Origin: Cladobotryum mycophilum
Lineage: Eukaryota; Ascomycota; Sordariomycetes; Hypocreales; Hypocreaceae
Assembly: GCA_036429605.1 (NCBI GenBank)
Contig: JAVFKD010000004.1
Location: forward strand, 2,480,001 to 2,544,000
Length of the DNA: 64,000 nucleotides
Direction of reading: 5' to 3'
Part shown: positions 35,301 to 48,133 of the stretch, in pieces
Position numbering within the stretch: the first letter of the stretch is position 1
How the letters are laid out: every line of letters starts with the position of its first letter
Position numbers and translations under genes: made by a program
The notes under the pieces: generated by a model
Told to the model about the DNA's origin: nothing
The model's database searches: none
Seen by the model: the letters and a program-made list of their open reading frames with translations, nothing else

Positions 35301-38300
35301 GGTTGCGCGTGGGAAAGAAGAAAAAGAAGAAACGTGGGATGCCAAATCCTAGTCACAAGAACACAATCGAGCCCTTACTCGTATGCGGCTGCGACTCCGA
35401 TTCCCAATTGCCTGGTTGTGCCGACCAAAGGATTTATTCCTTGTAAGAGAACTTATGTATGATGATATCTAGTGTTCGAGTCAGTTCGTTTAAGGTATAT
35501 GCCGCGCATTTCCCCGGTACCAGGAATCTCTCCTAGATCCTGACTTGTCAAGTGTCCAACAACTACGTCAGAAACAGAAAGAGTCTCTCGGCAAAGTTGC
35601 TGATGACAAACATGAAGAGGCTGCATGTGCAAACCAACAACAACGGGTCCGTCCATTGTTCTCCAGCGATAGCCGCTTTCTGGGGGTCATCATCGTATGG
35701 CGTAGTAGAGACCATCACATAATGAGCAAGGACTTCGTTGCGTAAGCATGAAATAGAAGCCTATTCATAGATGGATGGACCCTTGTGGAGGAACAACAAC
35801 AGTTTGGCTTACCTGAGACTAGGCCTGTGCGTCACCCGATTCATCTCTAATTACTGCTCCCTATAATAACACGAGATTCTGGACCTATTCTCTGAAAACC
35901 TGGATTGATGGTTCTCAACGACGACTGCTCTGGCGGCGCGGCGCGAGACGAACGGTCCGCATGTCAACTTCCCACCGTCCAAACTCAAAAGCTGGTGCAT
36001 TCCCACCCCGTCTTGCTAAACAATCCTGAGTCCATGAGAGAGAACGGTGTTTGCACTGTAAGACTGGTGGCTTCGGGCGGTTTGACTGCAAACAGCACAT
36101 CAAAGAGTTGGTCCAAAGGTTACAATGGGCAAACCACTAGCATTCCGCAGTCTTGCATCGGCAGGTAACATCGCAGACCCGTCAGTCAATCTCGGTGGAT
36201 CAGCGCTGCGACATAGCCGTCACACCCCCACGGTCAAAAGACGGAGAGACCTCAAGACAGTCTGACGACGGGGCTTGTTTTTTTGGCGGCCATTAACCAG
36301 TAATATTCACCGAGAAAGGTAAATAGCTTGGATAAGATTCCTCTCGTCCGCCTTTTGCCATACGCCGCCATTCGTTCCCTGAGCTGCAGCAGAAGCATTT
36401 CCCAGAACCGTAGCCCCTCCTCCCCCTCCTCCTCCTCCCAGGGACGATCTGGTCCTGTTGGGGGAGTCCACCTCTGCGGAGACTCCTGAGAGATGATTGG
36501 GGGATCTCCAACCATGACCCCATTGCATCCCAAGTAAAGCTCCGTACTCTACTCCGTAACGTCGTCATCTATCATCTCACCCAGGATGTTAGCCGCAACG
36601 TAACCAGACCAATAAGGATAGGCTGTGGGATTGCGCTATCTGGGTCTGTCAATTTGGAATAGGCTCCAATGGCTGGGCTGGGCTGGTCTATTTTTTTCTG
36701 TTCCCTCGAATATGGGATGGCCTAACATAAGAAAAAAATATCTGTTGGGCATCGTCCAACCAAGCTTGCTTTCGCCTTTCCTGGTTAGTCTCCAGGCTAT
36801 GGGCTACTACTCGCTCCTGTTGAAATTGGGGGGTTTCCAACTCTGCAGCTGTTCTCAACTCATGCGCGGGTAGGCGAATTTGGCCATTATGATTAACGTT
36901 ATTTGATGATTAGTTGAACATGGCGCGCCGATCGAATTCCATTGTGGATCCTGCCGGTGTGATAGTTTTACTTTTTCCCCTTCGGTTGAAGGGGCGGGCC
37001 AAGCGAGCTCCACGGGACTCATGCCGCTGTCAAGGTTTGAGACTGAATTGTGCAGATTATGCTTCTTCGGATGCAGCGATGGATAATCACAACAATAATC
37101 GTTTAGTTTCTGGCTATGTTGCTACAGGTAGGTTGCGATGTTGTACGGAGTACGGGGTAGTTCGCATAGGAAAATGCTGTCAATATGCCCAAGCGTCAGG
37201 AGACCATGGCGCCAAACGGTTGCACCCGAGCGCTATTGTTCCGGAGCGACCGTTTTGACTCGGAATGGTTAAACGGTTCAAGTCTTCTTCTGTAGCCGTG
37301 CAAACCATACCTGCAAGTAAAACAAATACCAACAGCACGCCATGCTAGACCACTCTGGGGCCAGCGTGTAATGCGGCGAACATCGGTGGTTACCGTAACC
37401 ATTCTGGGGAATCCGACCAAGTCAGTCGTTTAAACAGATTCCGTCGTATTGGACGCCTGCCTTCGGCATTGCGTTGCTGGCGGCAATGCGCCACTTACAG
37501 GAGAGAGAGATACATTCATATACATATGTTTCACCTGAGCTCCTCCTTTTCAAGCTTTCTATTAGCATCAAGGGATAGCGTTGAGAGAACGCCACCGAGA
37601 GCCGTTGTTGTTCATTCCAGGTGGGTGTGGATGTGCGTGCATGCATTCCTTCCAAGGGGCCTGGACAATCTGGCATTCGTTTCTCAGCCTAATCGAAATA
37701 TCGATAGGTTGCAAGATTGGTTCGCTATCATCATCTGATCCGACGTCTGAATCAGCCGTTGCAGAATACAACGGAGACTCTTGCTGAACAAACACCATGG
37801 CGTCCTTTGCTCAAGCTGACGAGCAGATCAGATACTGCGGGGGCGTCGTGGTGCTTGAAGCTATTGCAGGGTATTAGCGTCCTTGACGCGGTCCGTTGCG
37901 CCCGCATTCAGACGCCGACAAACTATGGGTACTTGAACTTAAAAGCTTGAAGTAAAGGACTGAAAGTACTCTCAAGATGCTGCAAGACATGCTTTTGCCT
38001 AGAATCCCCAAGGTTCTGGTCCATCGTTGTGTGAAGATGAGCTTGCCTATCGTTTCTTTTCTCAAAGCCAAAGCGACAACCTTGCCATTCCCACTCCGGA
38101 GGGGGCGGGAGTAGTGTCTCTTGGCAGAGTGCCACGCTTTGGTCTTTGAACAAAATTGTAGCATCGTCTCCTCCTCAAGTGATATTGGTTAATTTGATTA
38201 TTATTAACCATGCCCAGCAACCAACAAACACGCTCACCCCACGCTTCGTGGGGGTTGCTCAACAACAGCAAGGAGTCTTGCCATTTCCCGCATGAGTTGA

Positions 38301-41300
38301 ATTTGGATCTTGCAGATTTAGACAGAATGGCTTTTTTTCTCCTTCTTTCCCTGTGCGCGCATCATTTGCATGGCGACTCAGTAGTGTCGGTAGAGGGTTT
38401 TGGTGCGTCGAGTGGGATGTGCAATTAATCGTGCCATGCAGAGTGTTGTTGTGAACGAATCTGTATTCCTCGTCGGCATAATGCTGGTGGTTCAGCTCAG
38501 GGGTTTCCGCGCGGATCACCATCTCGTACGATTTCTAAGGCAGCTCCCACAGAAGCCAGGATGCCGCACAACGTCCATGCATGGAGGAGATGCTCAGGAG
38601 TTTGACAGTCTCTTGTCCGAGGCTGACAAAACTTTGGTGTGTCCCCCCACCACGACTAGACTTGCAGAGGAAACTCTTTGGATGGTTTATTCATGGCCGG
38701 CCGCTTGGTCTTCTGACTGTTTGGGGCGATATTGCCTTGGACCTAACAAGGTGCATATAGGGTCTTCGCGTTTGATCGTGGTTAATCGCTCTGTTGTAGT
38801 AGGTATGCAAGGTGGCAGGGTCAAGGAATGGATAATGACCCCCCTTGATTAGATAGATGTATGGCTCTAATTTGACCAGATTCTGTAGTCGAATTACCCA
38901 ACACTCAGGCCATTCTCCATACCCATACATACCTCAGTTGGGCAGAGAGGCGTGTGTGTGGGAGAAGCTCGTCATGGGCGTGTTCTGTAGCCCCCAATCA
39001 GTCCCTGGCAGCCACAGCGGCAGAACCGGATCCTGGGTTCCCTATCCTCTACATCGCACTACGACCCTGGTCGACATGCCTTCAGCCGGTGCGTTTCTTT
39101 GACTGTGAGAAGTGATTTTTGACGTCGTAGTAAACAGAGTAGTGCGTGATGACCTTGTTTAGTGGAGTGATTAGCTTGTTAGTACAGGATGATATTTGTT
39201 GGGAGGGGGGTATAGGAAAGAGTCAGTTGAGGTTCGGATGGACGTTCACGATGGACGAGAAGCAGGGCTGGGGGAAAAGGGCAGGAACTAAGATGGATGG
39301 GCACACGAGCGTCGAGTCTCTTTCGCACTGTACTACAGGCCTCTTCCCGCTGTGGCGGAGGCGTACATAGGGGGTTGCAGGCACTGGAGTGGGCTACGAG
39401 ACAGGGGCATGTAGGTGCCACCATCGCTAATTCATACTGTACTCTTGCAGTTACCTCACCATGAAGAAGGAGAAACATCCATCCACCATGGGGAAACAGA
39501 GACGGACTTTGGGATAACGTTAATTTGTAACCATCGTTACCTCCCCTCATCGGGGACGTCAACTAATGCCTACACGGCAAGGATGCAACATAGCTGAGGA
39601 ACCATGGCATTTGATCCCGGGCTGGCCGACTACCTACGAACCTCCTGTTACGGGGCACACAACGAAGCGGTCAAATCAAGCAGCTTCGTGCTCCATACTT
39701 CTGGGGCCTCGAGCCCGTCTGTACGGACACTTGAATTTCTCTCGGGCAACTGAAAAGCCAACAAGTCGGCGAGCCAGAGCCTCGGCAAGACACCAGCCTC
39801 TTTTTGATATTGCTTGAGCAGGTGTCGAGTGCTGCTGAGAGTCAGACCTCTGTCATGCAGCCATGGCCTCATTCCCCCATTGCATCATTGCATCAGAGCA
39901 TCTCGGCTCGGCTTGCTCCATCTATACATACAAAAGCCTTGTTGCATTCTCCAAAAAGCCACACAAAGCCACTCTCCTGATAGTCCCGGAAAGCTCTGGA
40001 ACAAAATTTGTTTGTTGGCATGACATCCTATCGGGCGAAACAGACGTTGACAAGCGTCAAAAGACATTTACGAGGTGTGCCCATCCCATTTTGTTCCGAG
40101 ATAGATGCTGCGTTCCTGCCTAAGTGATACAAAAGATGCGGACAAAGACTTGCGTGCGGTGCACATAGGGCCATGCCTAATACCTAGCGCCTCATGGGAA
40201 ACGAGAAAAGAGCTGGTTGCGGCCGATGAGATTGTCAAAACAGCGCAGGCATTCAACCAAACCAGACAACTCGATGCACGCAGGGCTGCACAGCAACGCA
40301 GCGGGGACTCTGGCCCGCAACCCCGTCTCCAAATCACAAGCCACTGGTCCATTTTTTCTGCACCTCTGCGAGGTGCTCGCCATGATATCATCTCGCAGAA
40401 CGCTATGTCGGAAGTAGCCATTAGCATGCCTGTCCGCTGCGAATCTAGTCGGGGTCAAGGAGGGCTAGTTGGAACGATATTTGCAAATGCTACGTCCTCG
40501 ACCAGAGTGAGCTTGCTGGACCTTAACAAGCCAGCGGATGACGGCCACAAAAGCCATCATCAAAGGCTGCCACGTTCCCAAGCATGTTGGGGAGAGGTTT
40601 CCGTACTACCACGACTGAATGCTGGTTCCAACGTGGTCTTTGCTACCTCATCCCGGTCTCAAGAGCGGGTAATCCAAGCTCTTTCACCCTTCAGCTCATT
40701 GTCGCAGGTTTGATTTTGGTTCCCCCAGCCGAGCGGGTCTTGCAATCCTGAAGGGATGCGGCACGTCCTGAACATCCATAATAATAATAATAAAAAAGAA
40801 GAAGAAAAGAGAGACCAACCAGGGTCATGTACTGGGGGGCGTACATCCACCTCCCCTCTGCAGGGTCTGGCTGGTTCACAATAGGGACAGGGAAGGGGGT
40901 GGGCATGAGCTTTGGTCGCCGTCACTCCAAGGTGGGGATACTCCTCGCCAAGGTCTCGACCCCCGTTTAGAAGTCATCCATGCTCGCATCGACGAAACCC
41001 AAAGCTTGGAGCTGGTACGGAGTAGCACCCACACATTGACAATCGACAGTCCACGGGAACCACGGCACACGGCGGCCGTACAAATTCCAACACTGACTTA
41101 ATAGCGATTAGCCTACGGAGTAACTCTTAGCCTCCTTAGCACATTTCCCACCCCCTTCTTACCTTAGTAGTGAGCTGTATCCCAAATAATTCCCAAGTTC
41201 TGGGGGCCAAGCTTGATGGTGGGGGCACCGTTGACAGGCGATTCTCGTGAGGATCTTACTTTTGTACATGAATCAACGGGAGACCGTTGGACCCTGTCTC

Positions 41301-41716
41301 CCTGACCACCAAATAAGACCCTCTCCACCACCACAACCCCTCCATGCCACAGAATCTTTTCTTCTCTCTCTTCTACTCTGCAGCTCTTTGTCTTTCTTGT
41401 CGCCGCCAACTTTGGTTGCACCGTGCGTCTTGGCTAGCTATTCGGATACATATCAGCAGCAGCTCGAGTGCTGGTGTCGATGGCTAGCCCAACTCAATAA
41501 CAACCGCCGCCACCACCCACTGTCTGACATCTCCACATTTCGCTGCATGCGCGACTGTTTATGGTCATATAACACGCCAAAACTCTGTTTGATCGACGAA
41601 GATCCACTCGGTTGCAGTCTCTTTAATCTTTGCTTCAACTTTCTTCCCGCATTTTCCCACATCCTAGACTTTCGACTCTCAATCCCCAGTGGGCATGTAC
41701 TTGCTATTGACGTGTA
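32354..41716. other. 9.4-kb gene-poor region upstream of the Zn2Cys6 regulator
   Basis: No segment has a domain, a convincing exon chain or a long frame beyond about 200 codons. Frames at 33389-33811, 33730-34215 (-), 38400-38852 and 40105-40713 look random. The 9-mer TACGGAGTA (or its complement) occurs at 36550, 37144, 41016 and 41114. The stretch from about 41,330 to 41,716 is pyrimidine-rich and probably the regulator's 5' leader. A long non-coding transcript, a large control region, or genes hidden by assembly errors are all possible. Confidence 0.5.
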
Positions 41717-44030
41717 ATGGAACATTCGCTCGCCATCGTGACGAACGGAGGAGCCTTCACCTGGCCGGACAAGGCGAACATGTCCTCTGATGTAGGATCA
41801 TGGGAAAGCGTGGTGCTACCGTCGCCGTCGCCGACGGAATCTATATGGAAGGACCACTCCTCAGCAACTCCTCTACACACGGGACAACTCTCTCCCGTAA
41901 GTTCCAATACCGACATTACCATGGAAAATTCCTCTGCCCCGGCTATGATTCACTCAGCGTCATCGTCCTGTACAGATGAATGGAGTACGGGATACGGTGA
42001 ACGAGATGATGTGGAAGACGACTCTCAGTGGGATCAATGGGAGCAGGGTTCTGACGAGGTGCTCGCGATTCCGAAACTCGAACCAATGGACGATGATATC
42101 AACTTGGATGATGTCAAGGCTGCCCCATTGACACGCACCCCCTCGAATGAGGTACCAGGCAGTGGCCAAACAAAACAAAAGCGACCGCGAGGAAGGCCAA
42201 GGAAGCACCCACTCGCGGCGGTGATGAACACAACAAAGGTTACCAAAGGTCGCTCGAAGACGGGGTGTATTACATGTAGGAAGCGAAAGAAGAAGTGTGA
42301 TGAGGCAAAGCCGAGATGTAAGTTGCCCTCATTCATAAACACATGCTTGAACTAACGTTTTGTCAAGGTATGAACTGTGAGAAGAATGCTGTGGTGTGTG
42401 AAGGATACCATGAGAAGCAAGTTTGGAAGAGCGGCAAGGAAAGGGCAGAGGAGGGTACGTGAAGAAACGAAAATCGAAAAAGAGTCGTATCTTGCAAATG
42501 CTAACTCTAAGAACAGAACGAATGAGATGGGAAAACCTACCTATCATCACCATGCAGCCCATATTTCATGGCGTGGAGACTACAGAAGACAAGGTTTTCT
42601 GGAAACACTATGTCAACCACTTTAGCAACGTATTGACCGTTGAGGGCGAGGCCAAGAATGCCTTCAAGGACATTATATTGCAACTTGCTCATCGGCATCA
42701 GGGACTAATGCATTCGATACTGGCCATCAGCAGCAAGCACATTGATCTGGAAGCACCATATGGGGCAAAGATTTTGCAGGATAACCCCTCTACGAGCAAA
42801 GAGGCCTTGCATCAGCGCGCAGACTACCACCACGATGAGGCACTGAAGCGACTTTACCAAGATATGGCGAAGCCCATGAATAAGGATGATCCTGAATACA
42901 AAACTATCCTAGCAGCCCGTTACGGCCAAATGTTATGTTTACTACTGCAGACCCGTGCCGAGGGCAATCCAAGAGGAGAGCATAGGGTTCACCTCCAGGC
43001 ATACAAGAACCTGATTCAGCACAACCCTCCGGATGACCCAACACTTCACACATTCATCACCGAGTTCTTCCAATACCATATATATGCCGATGACCTCTTC
43101 TGGTACCCAGAGACTTTGAGCAAGCGTCTTTCATCAGAGGACTGGGAGCCTTCTGCACCCATTCATCCCCCACGCTTGTTGGGAGTTGCTGATGGTTTAT
43201 TCCGACATCTTTCACAAATAACCACCATCAGAAATGCGATACGCGTCAATATCGCTGCCTCTGTCGACCCATTGGTGGATTACACCAGCCTATACAAGGC
43301 AGCAGAGATCGATGCTGCAATTCGCGAATGGACGCCACACTGGCCACAGGGCGATAGCCGTGACCGGGTGGGGTTGTTGTACAAGCAGATGATGTGGGTA
43401 TATCTTTTCAGAACCATATATCCACCATCTTCAACACCAGCACGCCGCAGCACTCTTGGGTCACTTCCTATAACCATCGCGCCTTCGATATCAGCAATTG
43501 CACAGCCGCGACGTGCTTCAATGGCCGCAGCTATCGGTTCATCAAGCAAGAGTATGATGGCCGGGGGCAGCAGCTCATCTGCACATTTAGGCATGGCAAA
43601 TAGCTGCCCAACGTCTCGGAATCCATCAAGAGGCAATTCTATGCACGAGGAAGATTCACGCTCTGCAGGAAAACGGCGGACTTCCTCCCCACCACCCGTC
43701 CGACGTCCAGCACATGATGATCGACGCATCACCCTTGCGGTAGATGAGTCTCTCAACATTCTTGATTTATTCAAGCCATCTGATCCAGCACAAACTCTTC
43801 TCTTGATCCCATGTCTAGTGCTTGGCACTGCTTGCTTTGAGGCGGCTCAGCAACAACGCATTCGAGCAGCTGTTAGAGCCGTTCGAGGCTATACAGGACT
43901 GAGAAACTGCGACCGGGTCCTGGAGCTACTTGAAGAGATTTGGCGACTCATGGATCAGGGTGATTGGGTTGCCGTTTGGGACTGGCAAGGCGTAGCCAGG
44001 CGCATGGGTCTTAATTTCCCTTGCACATAA
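41717..44030 (+). CDS. Zn2Cys6 transcription factor, ACR-2-like, with an AT-hook
   Basis: Nuclear regulator. Three exons, 41717-42317, 42368-42454 and 42517-44030, with introns of 50 and 62 nt, give 733 aa with no frameshift. The first ~150 residues are acidic and Ser-rich. An AT-hook (KRPRGRPRKHP) lies at about 155-165. The zinc cluster is C184, C187, C194, C201, C204, C211 (CX2CX6CX6CX2CX6C), preceded by TKGRSKTG. Intron 1 splits the codon of C201. The region following the cluster (EKQVWKSGKERAEE) and the middle (HGVETTEDKVFWKHYVNHFS) match, from memory, the Neurospora acr-2 (acriflavine sensitivity) group; the fungal transcription-factor middle homology region follows. A Ser-rich insert lies near 520-580. 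Targets are not predictable. The long non-coding region upstream may carry its control elements. Confidence 0.88.
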
Positions 44031-45460
44031 AGTCGACGACCACTTATCCAAGTTTATTCGGCCATGTTTTACATTCAAAGGTCCCGCAAACTTTTTGAAT
44101 TCCATGTCTGGGGAACAAGGCATGTCCAAACGGATCGTATGTCGTCTTCCGTTGTGGAATGGACGGGTTTCATCCCAAGCCGATAGCCATAGTTATCATA
44201 ACTAAACGATATGCTGGCCAACTAACTATTCGAGTTCTTTACATCAGTATGTCTACTGTGTGGTATGTACTCTATCCTCTTTATACCATCTCAACGCCAT
44301 TCTAACCCAGTGAATAGGTCACATTCATTACTTGATAGAAAAGGGAGGAAAAGATTGGACCCTTTGAGGTCGGGGCAGGCTGTTTTAGCAACTTGGAGTT
44401 TTGGGAGAGCGTGGAAAAAGTTTACCAGCCATGCGGACTGAAAGTGCTTCAATATCGCACATGGCTTTTGGTATGACCAGGGCAGGCATTCGTTTTTTAT
44501 CTTTTTCTTTTTTCTTCGTTTTGATTTGAAGAGCAGGCGAGGCGTTACACGGGACTCGAATCCAAACCAGAAGAAAAAAACAGTTTCTTCTTTCTTTTCT
44601 GGCCAGCATTGTTCCCATTGCGAGCACGATATATGTTATGGGAAGGCGTAAAAGGAGGGAGCTTTTTTTGTCAAAAGGGATCAATTTTTTTTTTGATCAG
44701 ATGCTGTAGCTGTCGTGATTCAGCTCAGACTCGCGAGGGCAAGCATTGTGTGTACATAGCAAACTCTAATGGAGATGTCCTCACCCCCAAGCTACTACGA
44801 GAGAGTATGTGGCAAAAATGGGCTGAGGATGATTGCGGTCTCCTTGAAATATGGAATCTTCACTCAATTTTCAATCTTATGCTCATGACTCTGGTATTTG
44901 AGATTTTGTGATGCCTATCAGGTCAACTCTTGTGTGTTGTTGGTCCATGGGCTGTTGTGTATTTGTGTATGAGATATTCTATCCCTTGGATCTTGTTCAT
45001 GACAACACGAAAAAGGGACACCACTAATGACACCATTTCTCAGATTCATAATCAACATATTGATCCATATTTGCAGAAGAAGAAGAAAAACACCAATCAT
45101 CTCTCCTAGTAGTATCAAAACGCATGCGGGACATGACCTATCAGCAAAACAGATGAAAAAGAAGAAGAAGAAAGCAATTTGCACACTCAACATAAGACCT
45201 GTATACACGTTTTCTTCCTTTGCGGAATAGCGACTCTGTCCCCGATCCTTGACTATAACGAACCTAAGTCAAAGTAAAGGAAAAGAAAGAGAAAAAAAGA
45301 GAAAGAGGAGAGAGGAAAGCAAATAAACACGCAGTAAAACTCCAACCCATTTCCCGGCCCAGCCCCTAGAAAATACAATCTGTTTTTGTTTGTTAAAGAG
45401 AAGAAGAAAAAAACTTTGAAGGAAAGTATCCCCCCCCCCTTCTCTAACGCAGACGCCTTG
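44031..45460. other. Convergent 3' spacer
   Basis: Lies between the ends of the regulator (+) and the conserved protein (-). It contains poly-A/poly-T and purine-rich tracts, as expected of 3' ends. I rejected a T-loop-like GGATTCGAGTCC (minus strand, about 44545-44556) as a tRNA, because no A-box or cloverleaf partner lies upstream. Confidence 0.5.
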
Positions 45461-46666
45461 CTAGTCCTCGGGCCGCCTATCCCTCTCAAAGTAGTATTTG
45501 CCTAGTTGCTCTCCATCACGGCCCGGGCTGCCCAATGTTGACGATCCAGGCCGCCCCTCGCCACTATCTAAGCGTTGGTGATGTGAAATTCTCTCGGCAG
45601 TCTCTCGGGCTGATTGCCGCCCCACTGGGACCGGTCCCCTGAAGGTCGTGTCCACAAAGGCGTCTTGGTCCAAGGGGAAGCCAGAGAGAGTCGCGTCAGC
45701 AGCCACGCCGTCCACCATGCGGGCTTCCCGTCGCTCCTGGATAGCAGACGCACTCATGGGTGTATCCCCGCCCATGGACGCTTCTCTATCGCGCCGCATG
45801 TCGCTGAGCCCAGAGTTTGTCCTTTCGAGACCCCACTGGTGTGCGGCGCCGGGAATGGGTCGCCGATGATAGATTGGGCCGGAGACGGTGCTTCCAGCGC
45901 CTTCGCCGAAACCAACGAGGGATGCGGATCCATCATCGCTCATGCGATCTTCATAGCCTCCAATGGAGTGTGCGCCCATGCCCTCCAAGTCCTCGTCCAT
46001 GGCATCGGGATAAACCCCCATGCTCGTCACGGACTCACCCTCTCGGTAGTTGGTATCGGTGCTAAAGATATCTTCATCGTGATCACCGATAGTTCTTCGA
46101 TCATCGTATTCGCCCAAGTGGCTATCGGTCGCACTAGCCGTACCGACCGTGCTCATCTTTGTGACTGCGGTGGGTTGTCCATTGCTATCAAAGTAGGCCG
46201 GGGTGAGATGTTGCGTCGCGGGGAAGTTGGGGGGAATCCTGCCGTCGAAGTGGGCGTTGTCTGGGGCGAGAGCGACGATGCGCCGCCGGTGGCACTGCCT
46301 GGAGTCTGGACTGGAGCGCGCAGTGTCGATACTCGTTCAAGGCCGGCTAGTCGAGATATGCGATCGGCTCGTTCTGCTTCGAGACTGGTGGTCGAGGGGT
46401 TGTGTTGGTGACCGCGACCAAAAGGACCGCCGGTAAAGTGTCCGCGATGGCCATCCTTTATCGCTGTTGTTGAGAGAGCAGAGAGTGACGTCGTGGTGCT
46501 CGTCGGAGTGCCACTAGAGGAGAGAGGAGAAGCAAAGACATTAGCTTGGACAAGGTCAATACTTGTTCCACGAGGGAGAATGAGCTTACGGGGTTTCTGA
46601 TGGTGTTTCCGGGTTGGAACCAGGAGGAGGGAGGTTGATGAAAGTAGGGCGTGCGGCTTGCGCCAT
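45461..46666 (-). CDS. Conserved unnamed Ser/Thr/Gly-rich protein, 2 exons, one-base frameshift
   Basis: Exon 1 is 46666-46590 (MAQAARPTFINLPPPGSN..), followed by a 76-nt intron (GTAAGC..TCTAG); exon 2 is 46513-45461. The protein is largely disordered: Thr/Ser-rich start, a short helix (TTSLEAERADRISRLAGLE), Pro/Ser segment, then an acidic middle and an Arg/Gly end. In the raw sequence the frame breaks after PRRNISP. One extra base in the G4 run at plus-strand 46200-46203 gives NISPPAYFDSNGQPTAV and a 376-aa product. I believe similar proteins occur across Sordariomycetes without an assigned function. No catalytic motif, signal peptide or membrane segment is visible. Confidence 0.8.
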
Positions 46667-47646
46667 TGCGTTGTCTTGCTTTGTTTCCAACATCAGACGA
46701 TCGTATGCATCAGAGCGCAATAGGCGCGGTTCTAGCAGTGGGGGAGAGATGGGAAGAAGGGTATCAATTTAGGTCGAAATAGGGAAAAGATGGAGAAAGA
46801 AAAAAGAGGTCGAGCGTTGGCCGAGTCCAAAGAAGAAAGGGAAGACGTCGAGAGGGGTGGTGAACGAGGGAAGGATTGTATGCGATCGGTGATGTTTCAC
46901 GCCACATTTTGATTAGGATTCCCATTTGATATGGATTGTTTGTACTTTTTTCGCCGGTTCCCTCAATCAATCCCATGTGGTTTGTGGGGGTGATGGGTAT
47001 GGGATCGGTCCAGTTATTCCAGTCACAGCGACCAGAGACCCCTGAAAGGCACTGTAGTATTCCTCCCTTTCCCCCTAAATCTCGTCTCGATAGGCTCCAG
47101 GAGCCCACTAATAAATGGATGGAAGTCATTAAACCGCCTGCCCAGGTATGTGTGTGCGTCTTCGGCAGATGGCAGACGGGCTAGCAATGACGTAAATGTA
47201 CCTGCACATCCTGTTTTATCCAATAAGCAGATCGACATCTGATACTAGGTAAGGCTTTCCATGAGACGAGAATCCTGATCGCCCAATCAGACGTCAGTCA
47301 GCTCCACTGTAGCATGGATCATTACTAACTTACCACTAGGTAGTAGGTATCGTTACCTACCTGTCCACGGTACTTATCAGGTACCTACTACTTTGCCTGA
47401 CAGGAATTGGGCTGTCTCGTCTGGTCATGTCAAGGCGTCAAGGCGCAATCCATTCATGGTTGGTGACATTTGCAAGATAGATACAGGTAGGTATTAGGTA
47501 GACTACGACTACCTAGGTACTAGTAGTAGTCACTACATATTCGACAAGGTAGACGTCTCATCAAATAGTATTCGTATGACTCTCTGATTTGATCCCCCAT
47601 CAGGTGTCCCCTTGCGTCGTCAAGCTTAGGTAGGTAGGCACCTGAT
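46667..47646. other. Intergenic with TAGGTAGGTA-type motif cluster
   Basis: Holds the promoter of the minus-strand gene at 46666. From about 47330 to 47640 there is a dense cluster of TACCTA/TAGGTA words, including paired inverted copies. No gene is seen. Confidence 0.5.
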
Positions 47647-48133
47647 TTATCGAGTGCCAATGCCTGAGCCGGGAACATATGCAAGCACGTGAAGCTGGCT
47701 GAAAACCTTCTTCCCCAGCGCACTGATTGATAAATGTGCAGGATCATGGTCCATGAAATATCGTCGGTCTTCCTCATTCTCAAACTCAGTGATGAGGGCG
47801 TGTGTTATTGTTTCCTGGATTGATTTAATCAATGTCAGTCTCGCCACAGCATTCCAGGTTGCCTTAGGCTTAGGAGGTAGAGTTTGCCTCACATCTAGCT
47901 TAAATTTTGCATGATCGATACCAAACCGCATAGATCTGATGTATGGCTTTGTCTCATTTGGCTTTAGGCAGTCCTCTCTCAGACTGGCCATTTTGCTCCA
48001 GAGCTACATTTACATGTTAGCTTGCTTTCACTACCCTGGATGGTACTGTGATTGGGTCTCCTACTTCCGCGAGGTCCTCCTCCGAGACGTCTGGCTTAAA
48101 CGAGAAAAGAACGACTTGGCAGATGAGAGTCAT
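47647..48133 (-). CDS. Stress-responsive A/B barrel (Dabb) domain protein
   Basis: Small dimeric ferredoxin-like barrel protein. Family members are stress-linked or act as cyclases in metabolite pathways; the role here is unknown. Three exons, 48133-48065, 48003-47893 and 47814-47647, make 115 aa, the normal size. The start MTLICQVVLFSFKPDVSEEDLAE, with its VVLFxFKP strand, is typical. The PYIRSMRFGIDH strand and the ending ITHALITEFENEEDRRYF..DPAHL also match the family. Intron 2 (47892-47815, 78 nt, CTGAC branch) is a multiple of three with no stop, so unspliced message would add 26 residues in frame. It lies between two other genes with no evident cluster. Confidence 0.82.

Noticed and set aside
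40105..40713. 202-codon plus-strand frame in the gene-poor region
   Set aside because: Begins with ATG, but composition looks random, no domain or signal is visible, and other frames of similar length overlap it.
44545..44556. tRNA T-arm-like sequence on the minus strand
   Set aside because: No A-box, anticodon arm or acceptor stem can be formed around it.
45614..46411. 265-codon plus-strand frame opposite the conserved unnamed protein
   Set aside because: Antisense shadow; the minus-strand reading has the correct intron and composition.
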